DNA from: Colocasia esculenta
Lineage: Eukaryota > Streptophyta > Magnoliopsida > Alismatales > Araceae
Length of the DNA: 64,000 nucleotides
Direction of reading: 5' to 3'
Assembly: GCA_014218235.1 (NCBI GenBank)
Contig: CM024763.1
Location: forward strand, 89,452,244 to 89,516,243
Shown here: positions 1 through 11,200 of the stretch, piece by piece
Position numbering within the stretch: the stretch's first letter is position 1
How the letters are laid out: every line of letters starts with the position of its first letter
Position numbers and translations under genes: made by a program
The notes under the pieces: model-generated
Databases searched by the model: none
What the model was told of the DNA's origin: nothing
What the model saw: the letters and a program-made list of their open reading frames with translations, nothing else

Positions 1-1278
1 GATTGCCTGACCAGAATTGCGACGGTCTCATCCGTCGCGTTCAGAACGCGACAGAACGATATGTCGCAACGAGGCCTGAATCACGACGCTTCCCTACGTC
101 GCGTTCATGCATGGCTTTCAAACTGCGGACATGAAAACAGTACAGAATCGGATGGGTGAGAAGCTTCCGAATCGCGACGGCACATGTCGTCGCGTTCATG
201 ACGGGTCTAGAAACCCACGCGACACATAGTTTGAGGTGTCAGGGTTGACCAGTTAGACCATAAATAGTGACGTAAGACTCGATCACCTTTTACTGAATTG
301 CGACATACCAGTACGTCGCGTTCATGCATGTAGAATCGCGACGTCTGGATACATCGCGTTCTTGGATCATACCCAAAAACATAGAAAAATGTTACACCCT
401 TCATGATAGACCTATAACTTGAAATCTAACAACATTTAGACAAAACTCTTAACATGAAAACGACGAGGACAATTAGTAGAAGAGGATTCATGTTTTGGGT
501 TTGACCCAATTCGGCCTCGATTTGTGCAAAACGCATGAAGAACATAGAAAGCCCTAGACATATATGACTTAGGGAAAATGCTTAATATGATGAACATGCT
601 TGATGAAAATTGGGAAAATATATGCAAACTAAAGTAGACACGATGCTCTTTCAGATGGTATAGGTTTTGTTTAGTTTCAGCCCGAGATCACCTACCTTTG
701 AAAAGATCTAAGAGATGCAAACGCCCAGGTCGATGCAGAGCAAGGTCGAGGAAGAAGCTCGGTTTTTTCCAGCCGTTCTCCTCTCCTCTTGGTGCCCTAG
801 CCTGCTCCTCACGACCCCAGCACGATGGTAAACTTCCCCTAAAAGTCTTGTGACAATCTCTTATTGTTCTAGGGTTTATTTCAAGTCCTAATGGGGCTAG
901 GAAAGGAGGGTTGTGAATTCTGCTTTGCACCTTCTATGTTTTGGGATTTCTTCTCCCAATTGGAGTGGCAATGGCATTAGGAAACATACTTCTATGGTTG
1001 GGTTCGATTTTGGTTGCCATTCATGGCTAATTACTCTTTTTTAGCCCCCAATTGCCCTTTCCTAATTTCTGCCTATTTAGGGTAACGAATTTTGGTGTTT
1101 ATTGCCATTGGGCTTTGATCTTTAGCCCATTTAAAGTTGTATTGGCCCAATTTGATTAAATAGCTGATTTCACACTTTGGGAGTTTTAATCATGTCATTT
1201 ATTTTATTTCTATACACCATTCTTATTTAATGTTATTTCCCTATATTTTAAATCATTAAATTTTTTCAGGGTGTTACA
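1..1278 (-). mobile_element. Truncated Tekay-like gypsy LTR (L0), 5' part, leaves the window
   Basis: Read on the minus strand, position 1278 begins TGTAACACCCTGAAAAAA, the usual 5' end of plant Tekay/Del chromovirus LTRs. An AT-rich U3 follows, then a 5'-UTR-like stretch (about 900-700) ending in a donor-like site CAAAG/GTAGG with its first intronic base at 695. Downstream of that (about 360-1) comes a cluster of CpG palindromes of the form TCGCGACG. The layout matches the LTR of element B (45141-49240): U3, leader exon, AAAG/GTAGG donor, CpG cluster. The rest of the element lies left of the window, so no TSD can be tested; the flanking 5 bp on the visible side are CCCAT. Confidence 0.75.
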
Positions 1279-1640
1279 CCCATAATGTTGTGCATATGGA
1301 TCCAGCTGTGTATGCCATGAAAAGAAAATGTGACCCTCATTGATAGTCTCAGATGATGTATCCTTCTGTGTGCTCAATCTCTCAAAATCAGATACAATCT
1401 CTTGATAGCTGCTACTATTTTCAGGCCTTATATGTCGTCCTTTTTCATCTTTTTTCCACCTTCTTTGTGTGCTTAGTGGAGCATCGTGATCTATGTCATC
1501 TTAGGTAGCATGCGTGAACTCAAACTCCAATGTCAAGTACATGCTTTCACCACCACCACCACCAATGCCAGTTGTACCAGATGGAGAAGAAGGATCTTCC
1601 GTACTCTGTCTCTGAGATGGTTCAAATGGTGAAGGAGTAA
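1279..1640 (-). pseudogene. Unidentified coding-like fragment
   Basis: Read on the minus strand this stretch gives a mostly open frame rich in Ser, Pro, Gly and acidic residues. It has a Gly run (from the ccaccaccaccacc tract near 1552-1562), a phrase DDIDHDAPLSTQRRW and an in-frame stop before DDID. The low-complexity acidic tail is reminiscent of the C-terminus of plant hAT-type transposases, but I cannot identify it. LTR L0 interrupts it at 1278. It is probably a remnant of an older element into which L0 inserted. Confidence 0.3.
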
Positions 1641-4262
1641 GTCACAGTACGGTCATTCGGATCCGGGTTTATCGGGTCTGTGTGTGGTGCTCTTGACCAA
1701 GAGAAGGTCAATGGGTTGTTTGTGTGGTTTCTGTGCACAGGGTGAGCAGTGTGGGCCAGTTATGCCAGCCCATTTGCACTGCTGGTTCACTGTTTGGAAT
1801 CGCGGTGGAGGTAGGCGATGCGATTTGAATGCGTCGTACATGTCGGACGCGATTCCAGGAACCACCTCTGTGACACGTGGCATGGGTTTCTATTTGGCGT
1901 AGGACAGAGGGGACGCATTTAAGGAAGTTAAATGCGGCGTCTGTCCCGGACGTAATTTGCAAAAGTGTGGTAAAAGCTTCGTTCTGGCCAGACAGAGCAG
2001 AGGAAGCTCTATCCGGCGCAGGGGAGGAGTTGTTGTGGCTTCTCCAGCGATTTTCGATGAGTTTTGGCTTCAGATGGCTCATGCGGCGCGGGAACCACGT
2101 GAGGACGATGCTCGGAGCGTGGGCATGCCGTCGGCGAGGAGGCTTTGGGGCATTCTTCGACGTCTTCTTCTTGTAGGGAGACTTCCTACCTTTGCTTTAC
2201 TGTTTAAATGCATGAATGGATTGGGGATTAAGGGATGGACCATGTGTGGGTGGTTTGCCTCGCTAGGTTTATCCTGTTTACAGTTTTAATGGATAGAACG
2301 ATGAATTGTTGTGGGTTTTCCCGTGGGGGGAAGAGGTGGGTTCGGCCTGTGAGTTGAACTCACAGTCCTTGTGGAAACGCGGCCAGGACAGCTGACACGT
2401 TCATGTGAATGCGTCGCGCTGAGCCGACGCATTTTGGGTTTTATCCGTCATGTTAAGGCGGCGTTGGGGTCGCGTCTGGTTGACCCGACATGTTTATGTG
2501 GAGATGTGTCTGTGTTGTCAGACGTGACTATGTGTTGACCATTGGTTTGACCGGTTTGGGTCTAGTGGCATCGTGTCGGGCCGACGCGACTTGGTCGCGT
2601 CGCTAAGGCCTATCGCGACAGCATTTTGAGTAGCGTCGTATAGGGCCGACGCGATCGGGTCGCGACGCTTGGCCCTGTCGCGACAAGGTTTGGATTGGCG
2701 TCTGGACAGGTCGACGCGATTTGAGAGGCGTCGCCTGTGTTCAATGCGGTTTGGTTTTCAAGGGAATGTTGGGTGTTGGGCAGTGAAGGTCTTGTGTAGA
2801 CCTAGCCTGGGTCAGTGGTTATTCTTTAAATATTATTGTAATGTTTAATGTGTTAAGTGGTGTGTGTTGCCATGGAGGTCACAGGGTGACCAATGACAAG
2901 CAAGGTTGTGTTTCGATATTGATATGGTATGTTTATGATTTGTGTTAAGTATGTTAATGTATTAAGATAGGTGTTTAATGGTTAATGTGTATAAGTCTAA
3001 TGTGTGGTCTTGGGAGTCATGTGATGAGCCCGTTAATGAACGGTTGTGTGTAGGGTGGCTTGAGGGTCACAGGGTGACCAATGATAAGCCATTCCTTACA
3101 CTTGTGTACCGTGGGTTGTACATAAAGGTCTTATAAGTATGAATACCATAGTTTGTGTGCTTATCGAGTATGGTGGTCCGGCGCCTATTCCGGAGAACCT
3201 CTCTAGTCAGTTACCCTAGTACTGGGTGCTTATTGCTTGTCCCGGTACGGGAGTACCGTCGAGGTTTGTGTCGTCTTCCTGGACACCCTCGCTCCTGTGT
3301 TTGAGTTGTACGTCCGACTGAGGGAAAGACGACAGGGGACAATGACTTGTGTTTGTGGGTGTGCGGCCGTTTGTAGCGCACTCGTGGTTGAGGGACGGAC
3401 ACCAGTAGACGTACTGGTCCTCAGCTAGTCCTGTTCCAGTTCCTCACTTTAGGGTTCTCGGTCGGAGCCCCTAAAGGTGTCAGCTTGGGCCTGCGGGGTG
3501 TGTGACCTGCAGGTTGTGATGGTTAGTTAGTCTCCACTGTTCTTGGCTTGTTGTTGTGGAGCGGTAGTTGGACCTTCCGTCCGTGACTGCGAGACTAAGA
3601 GGTGGTTCTTATGCTGTGTTGTCCGGGTTGGATACTGGCGTCATAAACCAGTAGTCCGTTCCCGAGTGGTGGTGGCATTTCCGTACCGACTCGTGTTTGG
3701 CCACTGGTTGTGGCTTGTGTGTGAATCGCTGGTTAAGGTTATAATCATGAACCGTTAACCGTTGTGGTGTGCCCTGGAGGTGGCACGGTTTTGTGGTTTA
3801 GTGTTGTACCTCGTGGTAGCAGGTACATGTACCCCTCAAGGGTAGTGTTGTGTTGTGGTACGTGAGTCCCGACCTCAGCTGGTGTTGAGGTGAGACCATG
3901 TGTATTGTGGAGGTCTTATGGTATGACTCTCCATGTGTTGTGGGTTATTTATATTCGTACCGTGTATTTCTAGTTATGGTTTGGTATGTAGGTGTTGGCT
4001 GGTCATTGCCAAACCCGATGCTTTGTGCGGCTGGTTTGCCTGTGAGACTGTGGCCTAGGCAGTGGTTTGCCAGTGTGGCTTATGGTCAAGGTGGTTTGGT
4101 TGTAGGGCAGACTAGTGGTGTTAAGCTAGTCTTGTGCTTCCCTTTACTTTCTGAGGACCGGGTTAGCCGGTGTGTTTGTGATTAGTTGTGGTTTAACATG
4201 CTTGTGTGTGCATGTTATACTTCGATTGCCGGTGTTGCCAGTGAGACCATTTGGGGTTGAGG
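1641..4262. repeat. Unassigned LTR-like sequence; no gene recognised
   Basis: No convincing coding region is present; the open frames here are short and overlap on both strands. The composition is stepwise: GC-rich 1640-2170, a CpG-palindrome cluster (repeated GCCGACGCG and TCGCGACG words, about 2400-2740), then GT-rich sequence to 4262. A phrase GGTCACAGGGTGACCAATGA occurs twice (near 2877 and 3064), and a perfect 19-bp palindrome lies at 2347-2365. The order of a leader-like GC-rich part followed by CpG palindromes and GT-rich sequence resembles the LTRs of B and L0. I infer an older Tekay-type LTR truncated at 4262 by the insertion of G1, but I did not find its ends. Confidence 0.4.
2347..2365. 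repeat. Perfect 19-bp palindrome
   Basis: CTGTGAGTTGAACTCACAG has two perfect 9-bp arms around a single G. It lies in the unassigned LTR-like stretch. It resembles the TGAG...CTCA hairpins found near the 3' ends of the other LTRs in this window, but the loop is too short for a normal RNA hairpin without opening central pairs. Confidence 0.7.
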
Positions 4263-4514
4263 TCTAAGGCCCTCGAATTTTGTTGTATTATTTTATTTCG
4301 TGTAAATAATTCATGTTTGTGTATGCATGGATGTACATATCTACGTATGTATTAACTAGTTATACTTATGTGTGCATGTGTATAATTAGTTGTAAATAAT
4401 GTACGAATTGCATGGTGGTAGTGTGTACATGAGAATACATATGTATGGCATGTATATATGTATAAGTTAAGCATGGTTTCTACATGTTTTGAGTTCTGGC
4501 CGAAGGACCCAATT

Positions 4515-4602
4515 GGCGTCCACATGGATGGACGCCCATGCTGAGTCAGCGTCCACCTCGCTGGATGCCAATACTTAAGCCAACGTCCATTGATGTGGAC
4601 GT
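4515..4602 (+). promoter_or_regulatory. Three tandem dyads in the U3 of G1
   Basis: GGCGTCCA-N6-TGGACGCC (4515-4536), GCGTCCA-N6-TGGATGC (4549-4568, one mismatch) and ACGTCCA-N6-TGGACGT (4583-4602) have dyad centres 33-34 bp apart. They lie upstream of the presumed transcription start. Related arrays sit at the same place in G2 (about 26940-27030 and 39303-39393), G3 (about 25863-25960 and 58213-58300, minus) and S1 (about 29853-29945). I infer a promoter-proximal protein-binding array; a role in RNA cannot be excluded. Confidence 0.55.
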
Positions 4603-5142
4603 TAAGATCTCTGACCTGCATGCGTTGCAGACCCCGAAACTCCGGGGGCAAGCAAGCCCAGCCATTGGGGATATGTCCCCAACGCTAGCAGACCTTCACA
4701 TCACCTCTCCGGGGTTCCCCAAACCCCTCTCCTTTAAACCAAACTCCTTCTGCACCAGAAAGAGTTCTCTTGACTCTTTGCAAAGAGGAGATAAACCCTA
4801 GCTTCTGTGAGAAAAACCTGAACTTGGCAAGCTTGAATCCGGCGACTGAAGGCTTCTTCCGGCGATCCACTGTTGCTAGGAGGGAGTCTGGACCTTGGGG
4901 AAGGCTTCCCCAACACTGGACTGAAGCTTGCATCGACTGAGAACCAGGAGGAAGGAACTTTTGGAGGCTTCTTGGGACTGCCCAAGGAGAGCTTCAACAG
5001 CAACTTAGATCCCTTTGGAGGTTTTTAAAAAGGCAAGTACCCCATACATTTCGTCCATGTAGATGTCTAATAGGGTTTTACTATTTTTACAGATTTTAAA
5101 TCGTGTCCTGGATCCTCATTTTCACCCTGTATTTGGAGCTCG

Positions 5143-5289
5143 GTCTGTGCTCTTGCACAGACAGGAACTTGGCGTCAAGGCCTCTTGCCACCAAGATCTC
5201 CAGTCTGCGTCCAGCGATCTTGCCGTCCAACTCCTTGAACGGCCAGAGACTGCCGTTAAGTTCTTCAGGACAGAACAGTGAGCTGTTCT
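5143..5289 (+). other. Structured RNA domain after the LTR splice donor (G1)
   Basis: Hairpin I is GTCTGTGC-TCTT-GCACAGAC (5143-5162), 8 perfect pairs. The last hairpin is AGAACAG-TGAG-CTGTTCT (5272-5289), 7 perfect pairs. Between them GAACTTGGCG can pair with CGTTAAGTTC, using two G-U pairs. S1 has the same architecture (30487-30632) with Watson-Crick CGCCAAGTTC in the last position. The diverged G2 LTR has different, equally perfect helices in the same interval (27593-27739). Function unknown. Confidence 0.6.
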
Positions 5290-7078
5290 TCCTGGTATAT
5301 GACTATTTTCGACATGTTTTCGCAATGAGGATATAATGTAACTTCTATATATTATGTATACTAGTTAATGTGGTGTGTGGGTGAATTATTGTGCATTTTT
5401 TTGTGGATGTTAGAATTTATTAGCTTATTGGAATGCATGTGGAAGATATGGCTATGTATGTTCACCCACTATTCTCATGATCTATGAAGAATTTGGGTGC
5501 CCTAAATTTTATAAACCATGCGTGTATCGGTCAGTCTGTGCCCTGCAATTACTGAATTTTTTCCATGCTCCTATGATTTACTGTAAATTTCTGTTTTGGA
5601 AAATAGCAAACATGCGTAGGCTTGCAAAATTCATAGTAAATGGTGTGTTGTGCATTAAATCCGGGGGAAATTTCTGAAATGATGTGTATGTTGGGTTCAG
5701 GGCTGTGAACTGTTAAACCTGATGTTTGTGTTATGTTCCATGTTGAATTGAATTTTTAATAGCGTGAAAATGAATGTCTTAATTTCTGTAAATATCTGAT
5801 AATTCAGAAAAATCTAGAAATTTGCATGTGAGGTTATAAACCTGTACTCATAATGTGGTTAAATTTACAGGCCATTGGGATAACCGTGGAATGCATTATG
5901 GGATTTCCATGCAAAAATATGTAACTAATGCATGCCATTATGAAAATGAGTTGAATTGTGTTTTCAACCTGATTACTATAAGTTACTGAATGTGTAATCT
6001 CTGTCATCTGTAGTATCATGCTAGGAAAATAGAGCCATGTGTGAATGAGAGAATGTAAAGGTGTGTGTGCGCCATGTGTAAAAATGTGTGTAAAAATCGG
6101 TATGTGTAATGTGTAAGACTGTGCCAAGTGTGATACTGCTTCCATAGAGGGCCGTGGAACCGTACCATGGAAAAGTCCCCATGGGAAGGTTCAATGTGTT
6201 AAGATCCTAAGGGCATTAGGATGAAATCCTGGAGGTGGACAAGTACCACTGGTTAGGGTGGAGACTTGTTCTCCCGGTCTGCGCAGTCCAAGAGTCGTCA
6301 CTATATTGCCTAGGTGACGTCTATGTGTATGTGTTATGTGATGTGTCCTTCTAATGGTGGTTTGGACTATGTGTCACGGCACTGAATTGAAAATGTGAAT
6401 GTGACTATGTGTAAATTGTGTAGTGTGAACATGTGTAAATGTGAAATGTGTAAAAAGAGAACTATGTGAATGAGTAATTGTGTAAACTTGTGAAACCATT
6501 TTGTTAAATCTTGAAATTGTGGCCCATGATATATTAATGTGGAAGTGTGTTATAACAGCAACCTAAAGGTGTTTATAAGAATGTTTCATATGTGTAAAAA
6601 TGCATAGAATCCATGCTAGGAACAATTCTTGCTTATGTGTAAACGTCTCCATGTTTAATTGCTATCATGTTGTAGATTAATCGGGAATGTAGCTCTCATG
6701 TGATAGAATGTGAATTGCTAAATCCATGTTAAAACAGCAACCTTAAAGTGTATAAAATGATAATTTGCATGTGTAATAATGTGTAGAAATCATGATAGGA
6801 ATGCTTCCTTTTATGTAGGCAAGAACCCCATGTTTGGTTGCTCCCATGTTATAGCCTCATTTGAAATGTAGCCTTCATGTGATTTCATGAGTAGAAAGCA
6901 TGTGATAGGATGTTTATTTTGGAATGGCTTAAATCATGTACCATGTGTTTTAATTTTGTAGAATTATCATGATAGGTTGTCTTTATCAACGTCCAAGCAT
7001 GCTATATGTTTTGCTTTTCAAATTGGAATGGAAAACCTACTGTGATATATATGCATGTATGAGGTGTGTGGTTTTTAC

Positions 7079-7115
7079 TGAGTCTTTTAGACTCACTCCT
7101 TGCTTCGGCGTACAG
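7079..7115 (+). other. Conserved LTR hairpin followed by acceptor-like site (G1)
   Basis: TGAGTCT-TTT-AGACTCA (7079-7095) is followed 20 nt later by CGTACAG/G (AG at 7114-7115). The same arrangement, hairpin, CTCAC(T/C), then YAG/G, occurs in G2, G3, S1 and B with different stem bases. It may be a recognition structure for 3' splicing or RNA processing; no function is established. Confidence 0.6.
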
Positions 7116-7514
7116 GTTTAGTTGGTGACGTCACACCGTTGGAGGAGACAGTGGAGAGTGACTCCGAGCGTGGCGAGTAACTTGGAGGAGACATTGTGTG
7201 ACTTTTGCTTTCATAGTATGTATTGAGGCATTGTAATAGAAACACTATGTAATTTGTAGACAACTATGTATTTGAGTTAGTATTTCATTATGTGGACTTT
7301 AGTTATCTTTAAATTGTCATTTGAATCATGTATGTTAAATGTGGATGATGAAATGAAGACAAGTAGTTCCTTTGCTTCCGCTACTCTGTGTTTATATTTA
7401 TGAGCATCTCAATCGTATGTTATTGTTTGGGTAAATGCCCCACTGTGATAACGTTCACTATGCCGACGTGGGTTGGTATAACCGTACCGGTATAATGAGG
7501 GTCGTCACAGGGAT

Positions 7515-7526
7515 TGGTATCAGAGC
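7515..7526 (+). other. Primer-binding site of G1 (initiator Met tRNA)
   Basis: TGGTATCAGAGC, complementary to the 3' end of plant initiator methionine tRNA, lies 5 nt after the LTR end. Confidence 0.93.
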
Positions 7527-7912
7527 GACCGATTGAGATTATACATAAATATACATGAATCATCATCTTCATTACATGCTAAATCTTCATAGATTGTCCA
7601 CATGTGTAGAATTGATTAATAATGAATAAAAAATAGATAAGAAAATGGTTAGGAAATAAATTAATGTAGCTCTAATGGTGGCTGAAATTTATTGCAGCCA
7701 TGGCTTCGAGAGATAGGCATGGCGGAGCGCCGGCCCGTGAGGACGAGCCGAGACGTGAGGAGCGGGCGGAGCAGCAGGCCCCGGCACCGCAGGGTCCTGT
7801 ACTTCCCCCACCGCCGCCTGTGGATTATGGAGTGTTCATGCAAGGTCTTGTGCAAGCCATGCAGACGTAGGCTCACACTCAGGCTGCACTCCAAGCTCAG
7901 TTGGAGGCCCAG

Positions 7913-8000
7913 GTTAGCATAATCAATCAAAGTGTAGTCTATTTTATTTAATTGTATGATGTTATGTTGAATGTGTACTATTTGTTATTTGATGTAGCAG
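7913..8000 (+). other. Gag intron 1 of G1 (88 bp)
   Basis: GTTAGCATAA...GATGTAGCAG has GT-AG ends, is AT-rich and phase 0. It lies between LQAQLEAQ and AQVPAQDHGG. The flanking exons align with G2 and G3, which have introns of 87 and 88 bp at exactly the same place, while the intron sequences themselves have diverged more than the exons. Confidence 0.8.
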
Positions 8001-8192
8001 GCTCAAGTCCCAGCTCAGGACCATGGTGGACCTTCCATCATGGAAAGATTCAAGAGGATGCTGCCACCCTCTTTTAAGGGGGAGAGCGATCCATTACTAG
8101 CTGAGAGTTGGATGAGGGAGATTGAAAAGATCTTCCGAGCTATTAGGTGCGCAGATGAGGATAAGGTTACTTTAGCCACCTATATGCTTCAG

Positions 8193-8271
8193 GTATGTGT
8201 TAGTTTTGTATGTTTGTATGTTCTGTTAAGTTAGATTTGTTTAGATGGTGCTTATGAACGGTGTACTGCAG
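8193..8271 (+). other. Gag intron 2 of G1 (79 bp)
   Basis: GTATGTGTTAG...GTGTACTGCAG is phase 0 and contains in-frame stops (TAG at 8232). It lies between LATYMLQ and ERADVWW, a stretch that is continuous in related plant gypsy Gag proteins. G2 has 76 bp and G3 has 77 bp at the same position. Confidence 0.82.
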
Positions 8272-11200
8272 GAAAGAGCTGATGTATGGTGGGCTTCATT
8301 ACTACGTACACGGTTTGAGGACGGCGCGGTTGATGTTGCTTGGGACGAGTTCGTGAGGCTCTTTCGGGCCAAGTTCGTCCCCGAGCATATTCAAGATCGG
8401 ATGGAGCAGAAGTTCCTCTCTTTGACTCAAGGCTCCATGACCGTGCTAGAGTATGAGGCAAGGTTTGCAAAACTATCTAAGTATGCACCTCATATCGTGA
8501 CAGATGAGCGCAGGAAAGCAAAGAAGTTTGTGATGGGACTCAAGCCATCACTGAGGACGAGGCTAGTGGCGTTCGATCATCGCACCTTGGACGAGGCACT
8601 TAGTGCTGCTTGCAGACAGGAGGGTGAGATGGAGCAATACCTTGAAGAGAAGAAGGCTTCGCAGAAGAGACCTGCAACACGTTCCAGCGGTAGGACAAGA
8701 AGAAAGCGGTGTACCAGACACAGTAGCGATCAGTAGCAGTCGGCAGTACTCAGGTACCCTCTGTACATTCCCCTGGTGTGAAGAAAGAGTGTCCCCATTG
8801 TGGGAAGACACATGGTGGTTCCGAATGTTGGATGGTTGCGGGAAAGTGCTTGAAGTGCGGAAGTAGCGACCACAAGATCAAGGATTGTCCGAGACTTCAG
8901 CAGGGAGCTCAGCGTGGAGCGCAGCCCCAGTAGCGGTAGCAGCAGCAGCGCCAGCTACAGGAAGACCAGGAAGGCCTCGAGCCCCAGCTCGAGTGTTTGC
9001 TTTAGCGCGCGAGGACGCCGAGTAGGCGGAGCATGTCACCGAAGGTACGATTTTACTTCTAGGTGTGCACGCTCGGGTTTTGTTTGATACGGGTGCCACT
9101 CACTCGTTCATTTCCGAGCGGTTCGCTAGGCAGTTAGCTCTAGAGTCAGGCGTAGAGTCTGAGGAGTTAGAGGTCCCTTTGTCTGTGCACACCCCTGCGG
9201 GTACGGTATCGACTAGGAAGTGTATTCCGTCGTTACCTATGTGCATTGAGGATAGAATCCTAGAAGGGTGTTTCTTCTTGCTAAATATGAAGGACTATGA
9301 TGCTATTCTTGGTCTGGATTGGCTAGAGGAGCACTATGCGTTAGTAGATTGTCGTGGGAAGAGGATTGTTTTCCGCATTCCTGGTGAGGACGAGTTCTCT
9401 CATCCCTTGCCAAGGAACTTGGCGGGAAAGTTGGTTATCTCTGCCATGAAGGCGATGCACATGGTAAACAAGGGTTGTGACGCTTTTCTTGCCAGCGTGG
9501 TATTAGTACCAGAGGCTGATGAGTCACCTACTCTTGCAGAGATCGAGGTAGTGCAGGATTTTACAGACATTTTTCCCGATGATTTGTCTGGTTTGCCACC
9601 GGATAGAGAGATAGAGTTCACCATAGAGTTGCTTCCGGGCACCTCTCCTATCTCAAAGGCTCCATATCGGATGGCACCTGCGGAGTTAGCCGAGTTAAGG
9701 AGGCAGTTGCAAGAGTTGCTAGATAAGGGATTTATTCGCCCTAGTGTTTCCCCTTGGGGCGCACCTGTATTATTCGTCAAGAAGAAAGACGGGTCACTTA
9801 GGTTATGCATTGACTACAGTAAGCTGAACCAAGTGACTGTGAAGAACAGGTATCCCTTACCTCGTATTGATGATTTGTTTGACCAGTTGCAAGATGCATC
9901 AGTCTTTTCTAAGATTGATTTGCGATCTGGTTATCATCAGTTGAGGATTCGGAGTGAGGATGTGTCCAAGACGGCATTCAGATCCCGTTATGGACATTAT
10001 GAGTTTTTGGTTCTTCCTTTCGGATTGACCAACGCCCCTGCAGCGTTCATGGATCTCATGAACATGGTGTTTAGGCCGTATCTAGATAGCTTTGTTGTAG
10101 TGTTTATTGATGATGTGCTGGTCTATTCTCCGGACGAGACCACACACCGTCAGCATTTGAGGGTAGTATTAGAGGTTCTTCGTGAGCACAAGCTGTATGC
10201 TAAGTTCAGCAAGTGCGATTTTTGGTTGCGCGAGGTTCATTTCCTCGGGCATGTTATCTCCGGTGCTGGTGTTGCATTTGATCCAGCAAAGGTCCAGGCA
10301 GTTATGGATTGGGAGACTCCCAAGACCCCTTCGAAGATTCGTAGTTTTCTGGGCTTGGCTGGTTACTATCGGCGATTCATTGAGGGATTTTCATCCATCG
10401 CCGCCCCATTGACTCAGCTCACCCGGAAGGGAGTGAAGTTTTTCTGGTCCGAGAAGTGTGAGAGTAGTTTTCAATTGTTGAAGACTAAGCTCACGTCAGC
10501 TCCGGTGTTAGTCTTACCGAGCGGTGTAGAGGGTTTTGCTATCTACACGGATGCGTCTCGGATTGGCTTAGGCTGTGTGCTAATGCAGTAGGGAAGGGTA
10601 GTGGCTTATGCTTCTCGTCAGTTGAAGGAGCATGAGAAGAACTATCTGACTCATGATTTGGAGCTCCCAGCAGTGGTTCATGCACTAAAGATCTGGAGGC
10701 ATTATCTTTATGGTGTCAGATTTTAGGTGTTTACCGACCACAAGAGCTTGAAGTATCTTTTCTACCAAAAGGAATTAAACCTGAGGTACAGAAGATGGAT
10801 TGAGTTCTTGAAGGACTATGATTTCGACCTTCAGTATCACCTTGGAAAGGTGAATGTCGTAGCGGATGCTCTGAGTAGAAAGAGGCCATCTCTCCAGCAG
10901 GACTGGAAGATGTTGGAGGATGCAGCTTGCGCGTTGACTGAGTTAGAACCATCGCTATGCCAGGCTTTTGTAGCTCAGTTATCTCTTAGGTCCTCAGTTT
11001 TGGATGAGGTGATCGAGCAACAAAAAGCCGACCCTAGACTCTTAGAGTTGGTGGGCAAGGCAGGCATTGCTCGTGATGAGGACGGTGTGATTAGATTCCA
11101 TCACCGTGTTTGTGTCCCTGACTTGGTAGATGTCCGTGAGCATGTGTTAGCGGAGGCTCATAGATCGCGATTCTCTATTCATCCGGGTAACACTAAGATG

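Larger units (their letters stand above)
4263..7509 (+). repeat. 5' LTR of G1 (3,247 bp)
   Basis: It begins TCTAAGGCCCTCGAATTTTG (the TG start is mutated to TC; the 3' LTR has TGTAAGG) and ends GTCGTCACA just before the PBS. Sub-parts in order: tandem U3 dyads (4515-4602), a leader-like exon ending at a GC-type splice donor AAG/GCAAGT (first intronic base 5033), a compact hairpin domain (5143-5289), a long GT/AT-rich stretch without genes, a TGAGTCT...AGACTCA hairpin (7079-7095), a CGTACAG/G acceptor-like site (7114-7115) and the LTR end. Confidence 0.92.

Noticed and set aside
7515..7526. tRNA gene
   Set aside because: The 12-nt match to initiator Met tRNA is the primer-binding site next to an LTR; no cloverleaf follows. 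The same holds at 34149, 55295, 49243 and 59702.
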